This document shows positions 1-10,508 of a DNA stretch of 64,000 bases, piece by piece. Positions within the stretch are counted from its first letter, which is position 1. The number at the start of each line of letters is the position of its first letter. The notes beneath the pieces were generated by a model that was not told where the DNA came from, made no database searches, and was given only the letters and a program-made list of their open reading frames with translations. Made by a program: the position numbers and the translations under genes. This DNA comes from Cymbidium sinense. Lineage: Eukaryota; Streptophyta; Magnoliopsida; Asparagales; Orchidaceae. Location of the stretch: assembly GCA_021442155.1 (NCBI GenBank), contig CM038215.1, positions 207,446,982-207,510,981 on the forward strand, read 5' to 3'.

Positions 1-80
1 AAACAAAGTGTCAAACAATTTATAAACTCAACGTGAAAGAATAATAGGCTTAATGCACCGCATCCCTAAAAAAAGAAAAA

Positions 81-110
81 TGGGTAGCCGAGTTTTACCC
101 TTATACAACC
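81..110 (-). other. Conserved TATAAGGG plus stem-loop module, copy in A1
   Basis: On the minus strand this reads GTATAAGGGTAAAACTCGG followed by CTACCC. GGGTA pairs with TACCC around a short loop. One of the six stem pairs of the consensus (G-C next to the loop) is replaced by A-C here. The same module occurs at 5415-5445, 41837-41864, 48411-48440, 59311-59340 and 61515-61541. Confidence 0.75.
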
Positions 111-1319
111 CGATATATGAAAGAATAATTACAAATTATAAATGATAAGTGTCATGGGGGGTCTTCAAGTCATTATGCTTCCTTCATTTCCTTATTTGAT
201 TTACTTCATTTGATTTGGTAGGCTTTTAGGCATCACATGGCACCCTAGGATTAAACCTTCTAGCTAATGTTCATCCTTAACCCCCATAGCACTTAACCAA
301 ATTCCTAATAAAAAATTACATTAAAAATAAGAAAAATAAATCTAACTACACATGTAAAACAAGTGTTAGCTAAACACACCATACAACCCAAGCAGTTATA
401 TGTATAATTTGGACTTAGCACCCTGCACATGGGTAACCAAGTCCACCTGTCTTAATTTAGATTATGCTTCGGGGTTAAGCAACCTACAAAAGAGAGCATT
501 TATACTTATTTTAGGCTAATTACGACCTAACATCTACTCTACAAAGCATACACCCTAACATCCAGTCAACAACAACACATCACAAAATAAGCATACATCA
601 AGCCATGCACCACCCTAACATATAGCCAGAAATGGTGACTTAGTCTAATGTGTGTGTATTAAGGCTTGTGTGGTATGTTCTAACTAGGCTTTAGAGTTAT
701 CATTCTCTAAGTATGAAAGACATTTAATTATAAAAGGTGGTTTCACTTTAAATGGTTTAATTGATTTGTAAACTTTTGCTTAATATTTTCTTTTATTTCA
801 TTTGACCTACACTAAATAACTAAGTGTTATAAAGAGAAGGAAAGAGAAGATCACTCTCTTTCATCCCTACCTTAAGCCATATCTAATGCAAATTAATTAA
901 TCAATTCTCTTTAGTGAATGGCTTATTTCATATTTTAATTAGTCTTAGGTTTGGGTTCACTTTTAATAATCTCATTTAATAAGAAAGGTATCTTAAGATT
1001 AATTGGAATTAATTACTATCACATAACCATGTTTGTTCATTTCTTTCCATCATATGTAGTATGCATATGATCAAGTCCTAAACATAACTATACATGCAAT
1101 TTATACCTTAGCACACTTAAATGATGAATGTAAGCAAATGTATTTGAAATAGATGTTTCATTTGGTTGAATTATTTTTGTTTTATTAATTTAAAGCTCTA
1201 TCTAAATTCTTATACAAATGCATAAGAAAAGAACTCTAAATCATATGACTAATCAACCCAACCACTTGAACAAAATATGAATATGTTTTTAAATTTTTTT
1301 AGCAAAGCACGCCACATTG

Positions 1320-1640
1320 TTCTCTGCAGACTAGGGAGTGAGGTGGGAACCTCCTTGGGGCTTCTTAAAGTTGTGCATCCCTGGAATGTCCAGACTAATA
1401 TACTTGCTATTCTTAAATACATATGGATGTATAAGCAATAATTTAAATAGAAAACCATGCAAAAGTATATTTTTAATTTATTTGTGTAAATGAATTAAAG
1501 CTCTATCCCAATTCTAATGTCAAAATGCATAAGAATGAAATCAAATAAGTACGCCGCCATTATTCTGCACCATGAAAGTGAGGTAAGAACCTCCTTGGGG
1601 CTACTTAAAGTTGTGCGTCCCTAGAATCTCTAGACTAATA
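1320..1640 (-). repeat. Duplicated GGACATCCC-type module in A1
   Basis: Two related units about 240 bp apart each contain, on the minus strand, a TGGACATTCC-like start, a run like CTTTAAGAAGCCCCAAGGAGG, and a short tail. The first is near 1320-1390 and the second near 1560-1635. The same pair is seen in A2 and A5, so the duplication predates the spread of these copies. Confidence 0.7.
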
Positions 1641-2926
1641 TACCCATTAACATTCATATTTATGCAAGTCAACATACAAAAGTAAGAAAGAAACTTCACT
1701 TCATACACTAAGCTTATATTCACATACACCTTCTATGTATATGTAACTAAAGTCACAATATATATTATTATTCATTAATAAGCTTTTGAAAATATATTTG
1801 AGATTTAATAGTGAATATCCACACATATTTCTAATTAAGTCAACACATAAAAATTTGACATAAAGGAAATCATTTTATTTAATTTATTTTTGAAAGGAAT
1901 GAATGCATGACTACAAGTGGCATAGAATCATTTTAATACGATTGGAAAGAAATAAAGCAACACTGGTATATAATTTCATTCATCCAACCAATTCCTAAGG
2001 ACAATCATATTAAATAAGATCATTTAAAATAAATTAAAGTTTCTTAAAGCTATTTTTGATTTCATGTTTGATTTGATTTAAGTGATATGAAAGAGGTTTG
2101 CTAATCCTAATCCCATTCTATATGTGTGAGTTAATTTGATTTAATGAAAAATAATTAGGTCAATTTTATGTCTAAATTAGGTTAAGGTATGAATTAATTC
2201 AATTAATTAAACCCTTACCTAAATCACCTTAAGTTAATTTACTAATTAATGATGAGCCAACATGATGTGGAACCACATGAAAAGTAAATTAGTAATGCTC
2301 CTAAGAAATGAAACGGGCCTAATGCAATTATCTCAAAATTAATAGTTAATTAAGCTTAAGGGATTTGTTTAATTACTTTTATGATTTTCTCACACATGTG
2401 AGCTAATCATAATTTTATTGAATTTCTTTAGACTATTAAACATTTAAATAACCACCCAAGGTTGATTAATCAAAGTTAAGAATGAATTAGATTTTAAAAT
2501 TAATTTAATTAAGCCCTTAATTGGTTAATTAAATCATTTGATTATATTTTAATTAGGATGATGAAATTAATCTTAGGGAAAGAGATCAAGAAAGAGGCCT
2601 CAATCCCAATCCCTAAGACATTTCAAACAATCAATTAGGCTCTAAAATAATTAAAATTTCTTTTCTTTTAATTGATTAATTAAGTGACTAATTAATTAAT
2701 TAAACTTTAATTAGTTTGAAACAAATGAAGAGGCTTAATGAAATGGTCATAAAGAGTAAACCTAAACCATTTTCCTAGGACTTTTCATTGTTAACAGATG
2801 TAATAAGTTAAATTAATTTATTAATTCACTATTCATTTGCTTAATTATCATTAATTAAGGTAAGAGAGTAATTAATGTTTAATCAATTAATTTTCCTAAT
2901 TAACTATAGAATAAATTTTAAGAAAC

Positions 2927-3000
2927 ATAAGGGAGGCAGAAGTTTAGGGGATTAAGGCTTGTTGTTGTTGTTGTTGTTGTTGTATAAGGGAGGCAGAAGT
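2927..3000 (+). mobile_element. 40-bp RTE-type retroposon scrap with 17-bp target duplication
   Basis: The 17-bp word ATAAGGGAGGCAGAAGT stands at 2927-2943 and again at 2984-3000. Between them is a 40-bp insert starting TTAGGGGATTAAGGC and ending in about eight TTG units. That is the known 3' end of plant RTE-clade LINEs (GGGATTAAGGCTTTGTTG...). In copy A5 the matching place (rc of the word, near 45556-45573) holds a single copy, which is the empty site. This is a severely 5'-truncated LINE-mediated insertion into A1. Confidence 0.85.
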
Positions 3001-3059
3001 CATTCCCCTAAACATCTCTAAAATTTCTGAAATTAATTGGATAATTAATCAAAGAGTAA

Positions 3060-3600
3060 TTAGGCAGAATTCATTGGAGGGTGGGTTTCATTTATATTTG
3101 TGAATATAAATGAATGAATAATTGGTTTACTAAAAAACCAATTTATTTTGGGTTGATTTGGTTGAGGTTTGATTAAGCTTACGGAGGTAGGTCCGTATGG
3201 CTTAAGAGATGTTTTGATTTAGTTTGATTCAATTTGGATCATTTGAATTTGGATTTCATTTATATTTATGAATATAAATGAAAGAAAGATTAATTTATAA
3301 AGAAATCAATCAAGTTTGGTTTAGTTTAAAGGGGGTTTTGGCTAAGCATATGAAGGTGGTTCATATGGCTTAGGAAGAGATTTTGGAATTTGCATTTGAT
3401 TTTGGGTTTCAATCATTTGGAGTTGAATATGATTTGGAATTTGATTTGAGATTGAATGGATGTTTGAAAAAATCAATTGAATTGGGGTTGATTTGAATTT
3501 GGTCAAGGCTAAGCCCATAAGATAAAATCAAAGGGCTTAGGAAGGGTTTTGGAATTTGAATTTGATCATGGGTTTCAATCATTTGATTTGGGATTGATTT
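3060..3600 (-). repeat. Tandem units (~170 bp) with a 22-nt palindrome, in A1
   Basis: Diverged units share a block reading, on the minus strand, CTTAAGCCATA...CCACCTCC...AAGCTTA, and a palindrome with arms CATTTATATT and AATATAAATG around a short loop. The palindromes are at about 3089-3112 and 3259-3282. The block recurs near 3165-3205, 3335-3380 and 3500-3550. The same units stand at 42200-42900 in copy A5. Confidence 0.7.
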
Positions 3601-3824
3601 ATGATTTGGATTTGAACTTGAGATTTGGTTTGAGAAGGAAAGCATGGATTTTGTTTAGGTTATAGGGTAAGAAAGTTTTCCTAAGTCCCTAAGGCATAGC
3701 CTATTCCTATGGCTAATCCTTCTAAGTCTATAGGATTAGGTTAAGTGTTCACCTAATCACTAGAAGTATCTTAAGACTAAGGAACTCTTAATGTCTATAA
3801 GAGTCCTAGATCTATGATGAGGAA

Positions 3825-3856
3825 GTTGAAAACTCACTCCAAAAGTGAGGTCAACA
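3825..3856 (-). repeat. Palindromic head (5' terminus) of A1
   Basis: On the minus strand the copy begins TGTTGACCTCACT and, after a few bases, turns back as AGTGAGTTTTCAAC. The arms CTCACT/AGTGAG and GTTGA/TCAAC pair. The same head starts copies at 28494, 36556, 41933, 50412, 50481 and 54227. Confidence 0.8.
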
Positions 3857-3895
3857 TTATGTATACATTCATATATATTTGGGAAAGCAAGTGTT

Positions 3896-4260
3896 TAATC
3901 TGGACATCTCAAGAATATAGGGTTTCAAGTAGCCTCAAGGAGGTCATTAGATTACATCATTTCCCTAGTTAACGATGGCATGTACTAGCTTATGTGTCGT
4001 ATACATATCTGTGTGTATTTAATTATGAAATTAGAACCCCTTTTCTTTTATCAAAAATACATGCATTCCTAATTGACTAAGTGATTGAATCAATTAGCCA
4101 TATGATTTTGAGCTTTCTTTCCTATATTCATGTATATAAATTTACATATGGTTGAATACAAATAAGTATATAGTTTGGACATCCTGGGAATACGAGGCTT
4201 TAGTTGGCCCCAAGGAGGTCATTTGATTATTTCACTTCCCTATGTAACAATGACACGTAC
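3896..4260 (+). repeat. Duplicated GGACATCCC-type module in A2
   Basis: Two units start near 3898 (TGGACATCTCAAGAATA) and 4178 (TGGACATCCTGGGAATA), about 280 bp apart. Each continues as a run resembling CCTCAAGGAGGTCATT and TTTCCCTA. They match the pair at 47028/47250 in A5 and the single unit at 58115 in A8. Confidence 0.75.
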
Positions 4261-5414
4261 CTATTTAATTTTATCCTTATGTATTTTTGTATAAGAATTT
4301 GGATAGAGCTTTAAATTAATATGATTAAATAATTCAATCAAATAAAAAAAAATATAAACTTCAAATACATATCTACATTCATCATTTAAGTGTGCTAAAA
4401 ATATATTGTATGTATAGATACACTTAGAATTAAATCATACATGTTACATGTGATGGAAAAGAATGATTTAACATGTGTTATGTGATAGTAATTCAATTAG
4501 ATTAATCTTAAGATGCCTTTCACATTGAATAAAGTTATTTAAAGTAGACCTAAACTTATGATAAATTAAATCATTTAATAAGCCATTCACTAAAGTGAAC
4601 TAAATTAAATTACCATGCTTTAGAAAGTGGCCTAAGGTGGGGATGAAGTATGGAAATCATCTTTCTTCTTTTTATAACACTTACATGCTAAGTGTAATCA
4701 TAGGAAATAAAAGAAAACACAAATTAAAATTTTCAAATTCAAGTGAAATCAACCTTTCATATTAAATTGAATCCTTCTATGCCTAAATGTAACATTAATG
4801 CTTAGTAAGGCATACCACACCAAGCCTTAACACACATATTAGAATCAAGTCACCACTTCTAGCTCTATGTTAGGGTGGTGTGTGATGTGATGTATATTTT
4901 GTTTTATGATGTATTATTTTAGACTGGATGTTGGGGTGTATGCTTCATATACTGGATGTTAGGTCGTTCTTAGCCTAATCATATTTTTTACAAGAGATTG
5001 TGCTTAAGGGGATGCTTAAAATAAATATAAATGCTCTCTTTATTGGTTTCTTAAACCCCTAAGTATAATCCAAGTTAGGATAGGTGGGCTTGGTTACCCA
5101 TATGCAGGAAGCTAAGCTCAAACTATACATATAATTGCTTGGGATTGTATGTATATTTATCTAACCTCTGTTTTGTAGGTGTAGTTAGATTTACTTTTTC
5201 TTATATGAATAAAATTTTGCAATAAGAATTAGAATTAGTGCTATGAGGGATTATGATGAGCAGTGGCTAGAAGGCGTTGTCCTGGGAGGCCCTGTGATGC
5301 CTTTGAAGCAAGCACATCCAAATCAAAGAAGGAGAAAGAAAGAAGATATGAAGAAATGAAGGAAAGAAGACCCACATAGCATTTAATAAAATTATAATTA
5401 TTCTTTCATGTTCT

Positions 5415-5445
5415 GGTTGTATAAGGGTAGAGCTCGGCTACCCAT
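5415..5445 (+). other. TATAAGGG plus stem-loop module in A2
   Basis: GTATAAGGG overlaps a perfect stem: GGGTAG pairs with CTACCC around AGCTCGG. A conserved tail follows (GGGTTGTAC..., then CGACCGCACCGGC). TATAAG could be a TATA box with the stem-loop at the start of a transcript. This is an inference from position only. Confidence 0.7.
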
Positions 5446-6653
5446 ATTTTCTTTTTTTGGGTTGTACAGCAGCACCCGACCGCACCGGCTTGTTATTATT
5501 TTGCATTAATTTTATAAAATTATTTGATGTTATGTTTAAACTGTGCATTAGGATGTCATGCTCTTTATAGTTTCTTTATGATTGATGCATTAATGTGTGG
5601 CCTAGATGCGATTAGGCTCTTAAGAAAAAAATAATTTTTCTACTACCCAAGTAATCACTCATAATTATAATTTTCTACAACCCATAACCTCACCATAAAT
5701 CCTAAGATGTAAGTCAAGATAGGTAAAAGATTTTGCAACCTCTTAGTAGAATGGTTGAACGTTTCATATCATGCATGCATATTTCTTCTTCCTTGAAATT
5801 GGGGGATCTCCATCCTTGCACTAGAGGGGAATGCTTGACTGTGAGGCCATCCCTTATGGTGGAGAACACCTTCTTCTAGCTGATTTGGCGCATAACCTAT
5901 TTTCATCATGGATTTAGGCATTAGAAATCCTAAAGGCTTTATCCAAATGAAGTATCAAAATTCAAATAAAACTTGAAAAAAGATTTTTTCATTAGACTAA
6001 GTCATTATTCATACCAGTCATGCTCTAGTCTCTTAGAGAGTCAGTTTAAGGACTTTAGTCCTTTTCTAAATAAATAACAACCCAACTATCTTGTAACTTC
6101 AAATGACTGGGCCACATGGATCTCAATCGTAGGAGGAGTTAGTTGGTGGCCACTCCTGACGGTTATATGTCTAGAAGTCAGACAGTTTACTCTCTTTTAT
6201 GGAAGTAAACCCTTATGTCCACCTGTCGCTTAGATTCAGGTCATGCTTTAACTCGTACTAAAGCTCCCTAGATTTAGGATCTGAGGTAGTTATTTTCTTC
6301 AGGCTACCAGCATAAATCCTCACCTATTAAGCATTTTTACAACCTTGTGTTGGTGGATTATAAGCCCTAGCAATCTAATAAAATTCAACTCAAATAAATA
6401 AATCTCTTCACTTTCAAATATATAAAGCTCAATTATATGATAAATTAAAATACTCACTAAGCCTCCTAATCATGAGAATTCCCTACTTCCTCTTTGGATC
6501 CTAAAAATAAGTCTTCTCCTTGAACTTTCTCAATTGATTTTCCAAACATAACTGATCATTTGATAGTCTAACTTTGAAATCTTTAGAGATGATAATTGTC
6601 TAATTTAATCGAGAGTATTTTTAAGGAATTTCATTTCCTAAGATGTAAATTAA

Positions 6654-6675
6654 CTATGGAGGCTTTCCTCCATAG
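6654..6675 (+). other. Conserved 22-nt hairpin in the tail of A2
   Basis: Left arm CTATGGAGG and right arm CCTCCATAG are perfectly complementary around the loop CTTT. The hairpin lies about 420 bp before the element end. Equivalent hairpins are at 9288-9309, 25086-25107, 49661-49682, 53722-53743 and 60558-60579. Confidence 0.8.
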
Positions 6676-6885
6676 GAAACTTTAGAACCCAATTTAATAT
6701 AAACCCTATTTTATTCATCCATATAAACCAGGGAAAATCTCTAGTATATTCAAAGACTCATCATGCCTTAGGAGTCTTTATTAGGTGATTAGATCCATTG
6801 AAGGGTGATACTTCTATCTTTCAAGATAGTATATCATACCTCAATGTCATACCCGATCACTTCAATAAGTATCCTCTATGATGAG

Positions 6886-7070
6886 TTTGGGCTATTTTGG
6901 GTTTCATATGAGCTAAGGGTTAACTTGGTCATATGACCAAGTTGACTTGGTTTGACCTAATTTAAAGCAATTGATCATCTTAGAGTGATTAATGTTCATG
7001 GTATGAGGTTTGGATGGGCTTGGTTCAATCCAATTTGGGTTGGATTATAACTTGGTTCATATGGGTCAAA
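6886..7070 (-). repeat. Inverted scrap of family A inside the tail of A2
   Basis: Read on the minus strand, this stretch matches about 43265-43435 of copy A5: both hold AACCCAAATTGGATTGAAC and then AAGCCCATC, AAACCTCA, TCAATTGC, and GGTCAAACCAAGTCAA. On either side the tail of A2 continues in plus orientation. A short, inverted, out-of-place piece therefore interrupts it, by insertion or template switching. Confidence 0.7.
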
Positions 7071-7099
7071 CCGAATAAATTCCAAAAATAAACACCTCA

Positions 7100-7670
7100 T
7101 ATAGCATCCTCTAACATTGAATTTAGGCATTCAACACATGTGCCATGGCACATATAAATTATTTTGATTTCAATAATCTTCATATAACTTAAAATATTTG
7201 CACATTTTTCAAGGCTACTTACATGAATTTCAAAATATTGAATAAAAATTAAAATTTTCTTCATAATGCATGTAAGTGTCTTAAATTAGGTTGCTTGCAC
7301 AAATCTTATAGCATTAAATCTAAGTGTAAAGTTACCTCAACGTGCATATGAGATTTTATTTAATGCTTTTAACAACATCTTCTATTCGCATGCACAATGT
7401 GTTCCAAATCCGATAGCGTAAAATGTTTAAGTTTATGGTGTGATTTTAACAAGTGCATCATTGTTTGCATGTCTCTTAATTAATTAAATCTAAAATGTTC
7501 GATGAGTTAGCTCTTCATTCTTATTGATGAGTTATTAAACTCATTATAAATTTCTTTCAAGTTTTTTTTGGCTCTCTTTGATTTGCTTAATAAGGACTTT
7601 AATGGAGGCCAACTATTTATGTAATAGCCTTGCTCAGGCTCATTAGTAAGTCACAAGATCATGTTTCTGC
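7100..7670. other. Unassigned AT-rich stretch
   Basis: This lies between the end of A2 and the RTE tail. I see no open frame of note, no tandem repeat and no resemblance to the other repeats in the window. Confidence 0.4.
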
Positions 7671-7860
7671 TTATACAACAACAACAACAAGATTATATTC
7701 CACTATATGGGGTTGGCTTCATGAATTCTTTTTCTCCTATATGTCCAATTAAGTGTTATATTCTCATTTAATCCGAATAAATTAAGTCTTTTTTTTAAAC
7801 TTCCAAACCAAATATTTTTCGGTCTAATCATCTTTTTGGTTTATAAGTGAGCAAATTTCT
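7671..7860 (-). mobile_element. RTE-type LINE, 3' end fragment
   Basis: On the plus strand a run of CAA units (7676-7691) is followed by a stretch reading ATTCCACTATATGGGG, TTGGCTTCATGAATTC and TTTTTCTCCTATAT. This is the reverse complement of the well-known 3' end of plant RTE-clade LINEs (a CCACT..GTGGGGTCGGCT..ATGGATCC-like block next to (TTG)n). The body of the LINE, expected at higher coordinates on the minus strand, is not recognisable beyond about 7860, so this is a short truncated copy. Confidence 0.7.
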
Positions 7861-8400
7861 TGTAAGCTCTTATTCTCATTTAGTTTGATTGGTTTTAATT
7901 CTTTTAATGCATAATATAATATTATTCAAACATTTTTAGAAAGGGTCTTATTCATATCTATCTAGCAAACTATTTTATCTTATTAATTCTTTTAGAAGAG
8001 ATTCTCTCTCGCACTTACTGCTAAGTGAGTTATCAAGGCACATCATTACTCAAAAACAAGTCTTTCAATCTCCTGTTATTCATTATTCTATTTAATTGTT
8101 CTCATTTTTAGTTCATTCAATGTGAATGCAGTGATTCATATCACATTGAAATATGAGAATCAATTTATTAATGACTAGTCAACTTTTGTTCTTGCTTGTA
8201 GATGAACTATCAAATCACATGTGAGTATCACTTAAAGTCCAAATTTAATGAATTCACTTTCATTTTAAGATTTTAAATTTTTATGTTTAATTCAATTTAA
8301 ATTTAATGTAAGTTAATTTTAAGCCTTAATTTAGGTTGAATAATGCTTTTATTTAGTCTTATTTGAGTTTCATCTCACTATCAATTTCAATAGAATTATG
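7861..8400. other. Unassigned AT-rich stretch
   Basis: This lies between the RTE tail and the MSL-like fragment. It may include decayed LINE sequence, but nothing specific can be shown. Confidence 0.35.
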
Positions 8401-8574
8401 ACAACCTCTTGGCTTCATCCAACATGAGAGATACATTGGGGCTATTTTGGCCTACCCACAACACTCTTTTGAGTGCAGTAGTCAGTGTTTAGAGATGCTA
8501 AAACTATGGTCTTCATTCCACTAGCTCTACTGAGCATAATGGAGTCATCAAACTCATCAGCTTTTTCAAACACC
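8400..8574 (-). other. Open stretch just downstream of the MSL-like fragment
   Basis: On the minus strand about 44 codons are open right after the MSL-like stop (beginning KVFEKADEFDDSIMLS), but they do not resemble the next MSL exon. It could be chance or part of another gene. Confidence 0.25.
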
Positions 8575-8990
8575 TTAAAAAATGCATGCAAAAGCCAGCA
8601 TAGTGGATGATGATCTTAGAAAAGTTAGAAGACATTGCTTGACAATCTTGCTAGATTCTAATGGAAGAATAATAAAATATATTATCCTACAAGACAATAT
8701 TTCTCCAATCAAAAATAGTAATTGTTGAAGAAAAGACTCAAAGAAGAAATGTATACTAGTCTTTTTCCAATTATTGTCATTATGAAAGATATTCCTTCTA
8801 TAATTTATGACTTGCCCACCCCATACAACAAAGATAATGATTATAATTGCTTGAGCTAATTTTAATAAAAAAGGACTTCCCAAGTAAGGCATTAAATGAT
8901 TTGTCAAAGCCAATGTAGTTAATTTCATAGTCAAAATATCCTATGCAATGCTTGGAATGGTAAAAGATCGACAAATGAAGCAATTGTAGC
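8575..8990 (-). pseudogene. MSL2/3-like: MSL2/MSL3-like plastid mechanosensitive channel, fragment
   Basis: Plant MSL2/MSL3 are MscS-type channels of the plastid envelope that release osmotic stress and affect plastid shape and division. A 119-codon minus-strand frame (8575-8934) fits the transmembrane part before the MscS core. It has SPFLLKLAQA, then IIIIFVVWG, an R..F.NDNNWKKTSIHF segment, a hydrophobic stretch, LSCRIIYFIILP and LESSKIVKQCLLTFLRSSS, then TMLAFA. These follow the family order (SPF..., IIF.VWG, WKKS, CRALDP.VLP, EAS..VK.RLL.F.RS.STVLA). The frame then stops. The pore-lining MscS domain and the soluble domain are absent here and below. An upstream frame (8798-8983) covers part of the same stretch in another phase. 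It is either one isolated exon or a transposed, decayed piece. The assignment comes from remembered family sequence, not a search. Confidence 0.7.
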
Positions 8991-9287
8991 TATATGAAGA
9001 ATGGTTTGTTCTCTTGTATAAGCCACAAGAAACATTAAACTCCAAACATTTTGCCACAATGAGATTAAAGATAGTGAAATGCATGAAATATGATGTTAGC
9101 TCTTCATTTCTAAACCCTTCAATAGTTTAGACCATGTAAGGTTATTGACAACTGATTTCTCATAAGAAAATACCTTTAAGGATGTGCTCCGCTATCTTTA
9201 TGGGATGGCATGGGTACATTTTTTTATGAGGCAGATTGATATATATTTAACCAAATTTCCCCTAACATTTAGGTTAGTATTTATTTT

Positions 9288-9309
9288 TTATGGATGAAAG
9301 CCTCCATAG
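9288..9309 (-). other. 22-nt hairpin in B1
   Basis: On the minus strand the arms are CTATGGAGG and CATCCATAA around CTTT: seven of nine positions pair. It sits in the same context (TAATTAACTATG...) as the hairpins of family A. Confidence 0.6.
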
Positions 9310-9579
9310 TTAATTATCCCTCTTACTATAGTAAGAGAGCACTATCGATTAAGGTTAGAAATAAACATATCTATATGATATAATTGGTGTTTTAAAGGTG
9401 TGTGTGGCATAGATGACTATCTTGTAAAAAAATAAGAGTGTAATCCCAATCAAGATCTCATGGTTCAGTCATCTTAGGAATCAGAGGGACAAACCATAAT
9501 GTCTAGAGAATCTGATTAGCAGCCATGAGTTGCCTTGTTTTAGGTATCCTTAGTAGGCTTAGAGTTTTAGTTTAAGTGG

Positions 9580-9850
9580 TGCAAAAGTGTTCATGTGGTG
9601 AACAAACTATAAAGTGTTCACATGATGAACGTGTAGACGTTAACATGAACGAATATATGGCTGGGCTTACATCCCTTTAGAATGTCAAAATTAGGGTTTT
9701 CCTACATAGTAGACGGATATGAATTTGTTCGCATAACAAATAAATTATGGGAGTGTTCACATGATAAATGAATAGATGTTCACATGGTGAATGAATAGGT
9801 GGCTGAGCTTATGTCCCTTTGGAATGCCATATAGATGAATTATACATATA
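9580..9850 (-). repeat. Diverged 63-bp minisatellite units in B1
   Basis: On the minus strand the stretch repeats phrases such as GTTCATCATGTGAACA and GACATTCTAAAGGGATG with TAAGCCCAGCC. These are the same phrases as the array at 23911-24790, but fewer and more decayed. Confidence 0.7.
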
Positions 9851-9929
9851 TTAGGTTAACGTGGGGGTGCTTGCATAGCAAATAAATTAAAATTTGAATT
9901 TTATTAAAAGTACATAAAATTCTCATTTT

Positions 9930-10410
9930 AGGACCTAGCACCTCGACTCTAGAATTCAGTGCCATGGCTTTGTGATAGTGGAGCCCAGTGCTTATGAGGC
10001 ATCACACAGAGTAGATGAGTTGGAGACTTAGCGCCTTAGCGTTACGTGTGTAGCACTATACTGACATTATTATTCATTTGATCGTTTGAACAACGTTAGG
10101 CACTGCTTTGAAGCACTGGTCAAGATTTCTGACAGACATGCACAGGGTTTTAAGAGAAAATGACAACTTCGCTTTAATGAGCATTGTGTCATTGGGTCAG
10201 ACCACTGCAGCAATGCGCTCTTTTCATCCACGTCAGTTATAAAAATTTATTACAATTAAATCTATCTTTTTGACCATATACAATTGACGGGATAGGCTGA
10301 CTAGCCCATCGGCACTGCATGTGGGTGCTGAGGCCATGCTCTGTAACTCGAGATGGTAGCGCCTGGGTGTCAGGTCTGGGCACCACAGTGTTGGGTCCTA
10401 ATTTTTAGAT
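9930..10410. repeat. GTGCC/GGCAC word repeats in B1, first block
   Basis: A GC-richer stretch repeats short degenerate words (AGCACC, CAGTGCC, AGCGCC, GGCACTG, GGGTGCTG) without a fixed period. Further blocks are at 11240-11350, 11500-11720 and 12110-12210. The counterpart in B2 is at 22960-23830. Confidence 0.6.
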
Positions 10411-10508
10411 AGAGACCTAGGATGTTAAGGATTTTCATTCAATGATCCCTTCTCTTAAGGATTTCCTTTCTCTCTAGCTCTTTCTATTTCTAATTTCTAC
10501 TATTAATC

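Larger units (their letters stand above)
1..3856 (-). mobile_element. Family A non-coding element, copy A1 (truncated by window start)
   Basis: This copy reads on the minus strand from its palindromic head at 3825-3856 down to the window edge. In order it holds tandem units with a small palindrome (3060-3600), AATTAA-rich sequence (2150-2900), the duplicated GGACATCCC-type module (1320-1640), CCACACAAGCCTTAA-like sequence near 660-700, and the TATAAGGG stem-loop module at 81-110. The order matches copies A5 and A8. It lacks most of the TTGACC-rich block and the GC-richer block of A5, so it is internally shortened. It has no coding capacity. Its head directly abuts copy A2, which suggests A1 inserted into A2. 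Confidence 0.8.
3857..7099 (+). mobile_element. Family A non-coding element, copy A2 (3' half)
   Basis: This plus-strand copy enters in the middle of the element, just before the GGACATCCC-type module. It runs through the stem-loop module (5415-5445), the hairpin at 6654-6675 and the tail, and ends CCAAAAATAAACACCTCA at 7099. That end agrees with the end of A5 (CACCACA at 49947). Its front part is missing; if A1 was inserted into it, the rest lies left of the window. A short inverted piece of family A sequence interrupts the tail at about 6886-7070. No coding capacity is seen. Confidence 0.8.

Noticed and set aside
3825..3856. Helitron 3' end, suggested by the terminal hairpin
   Set aside because: No CTRR follows the hairpin and no TC start is seen at the other end. 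TG...CA with a 5-bp duplication in A5 argues for integrase instead.
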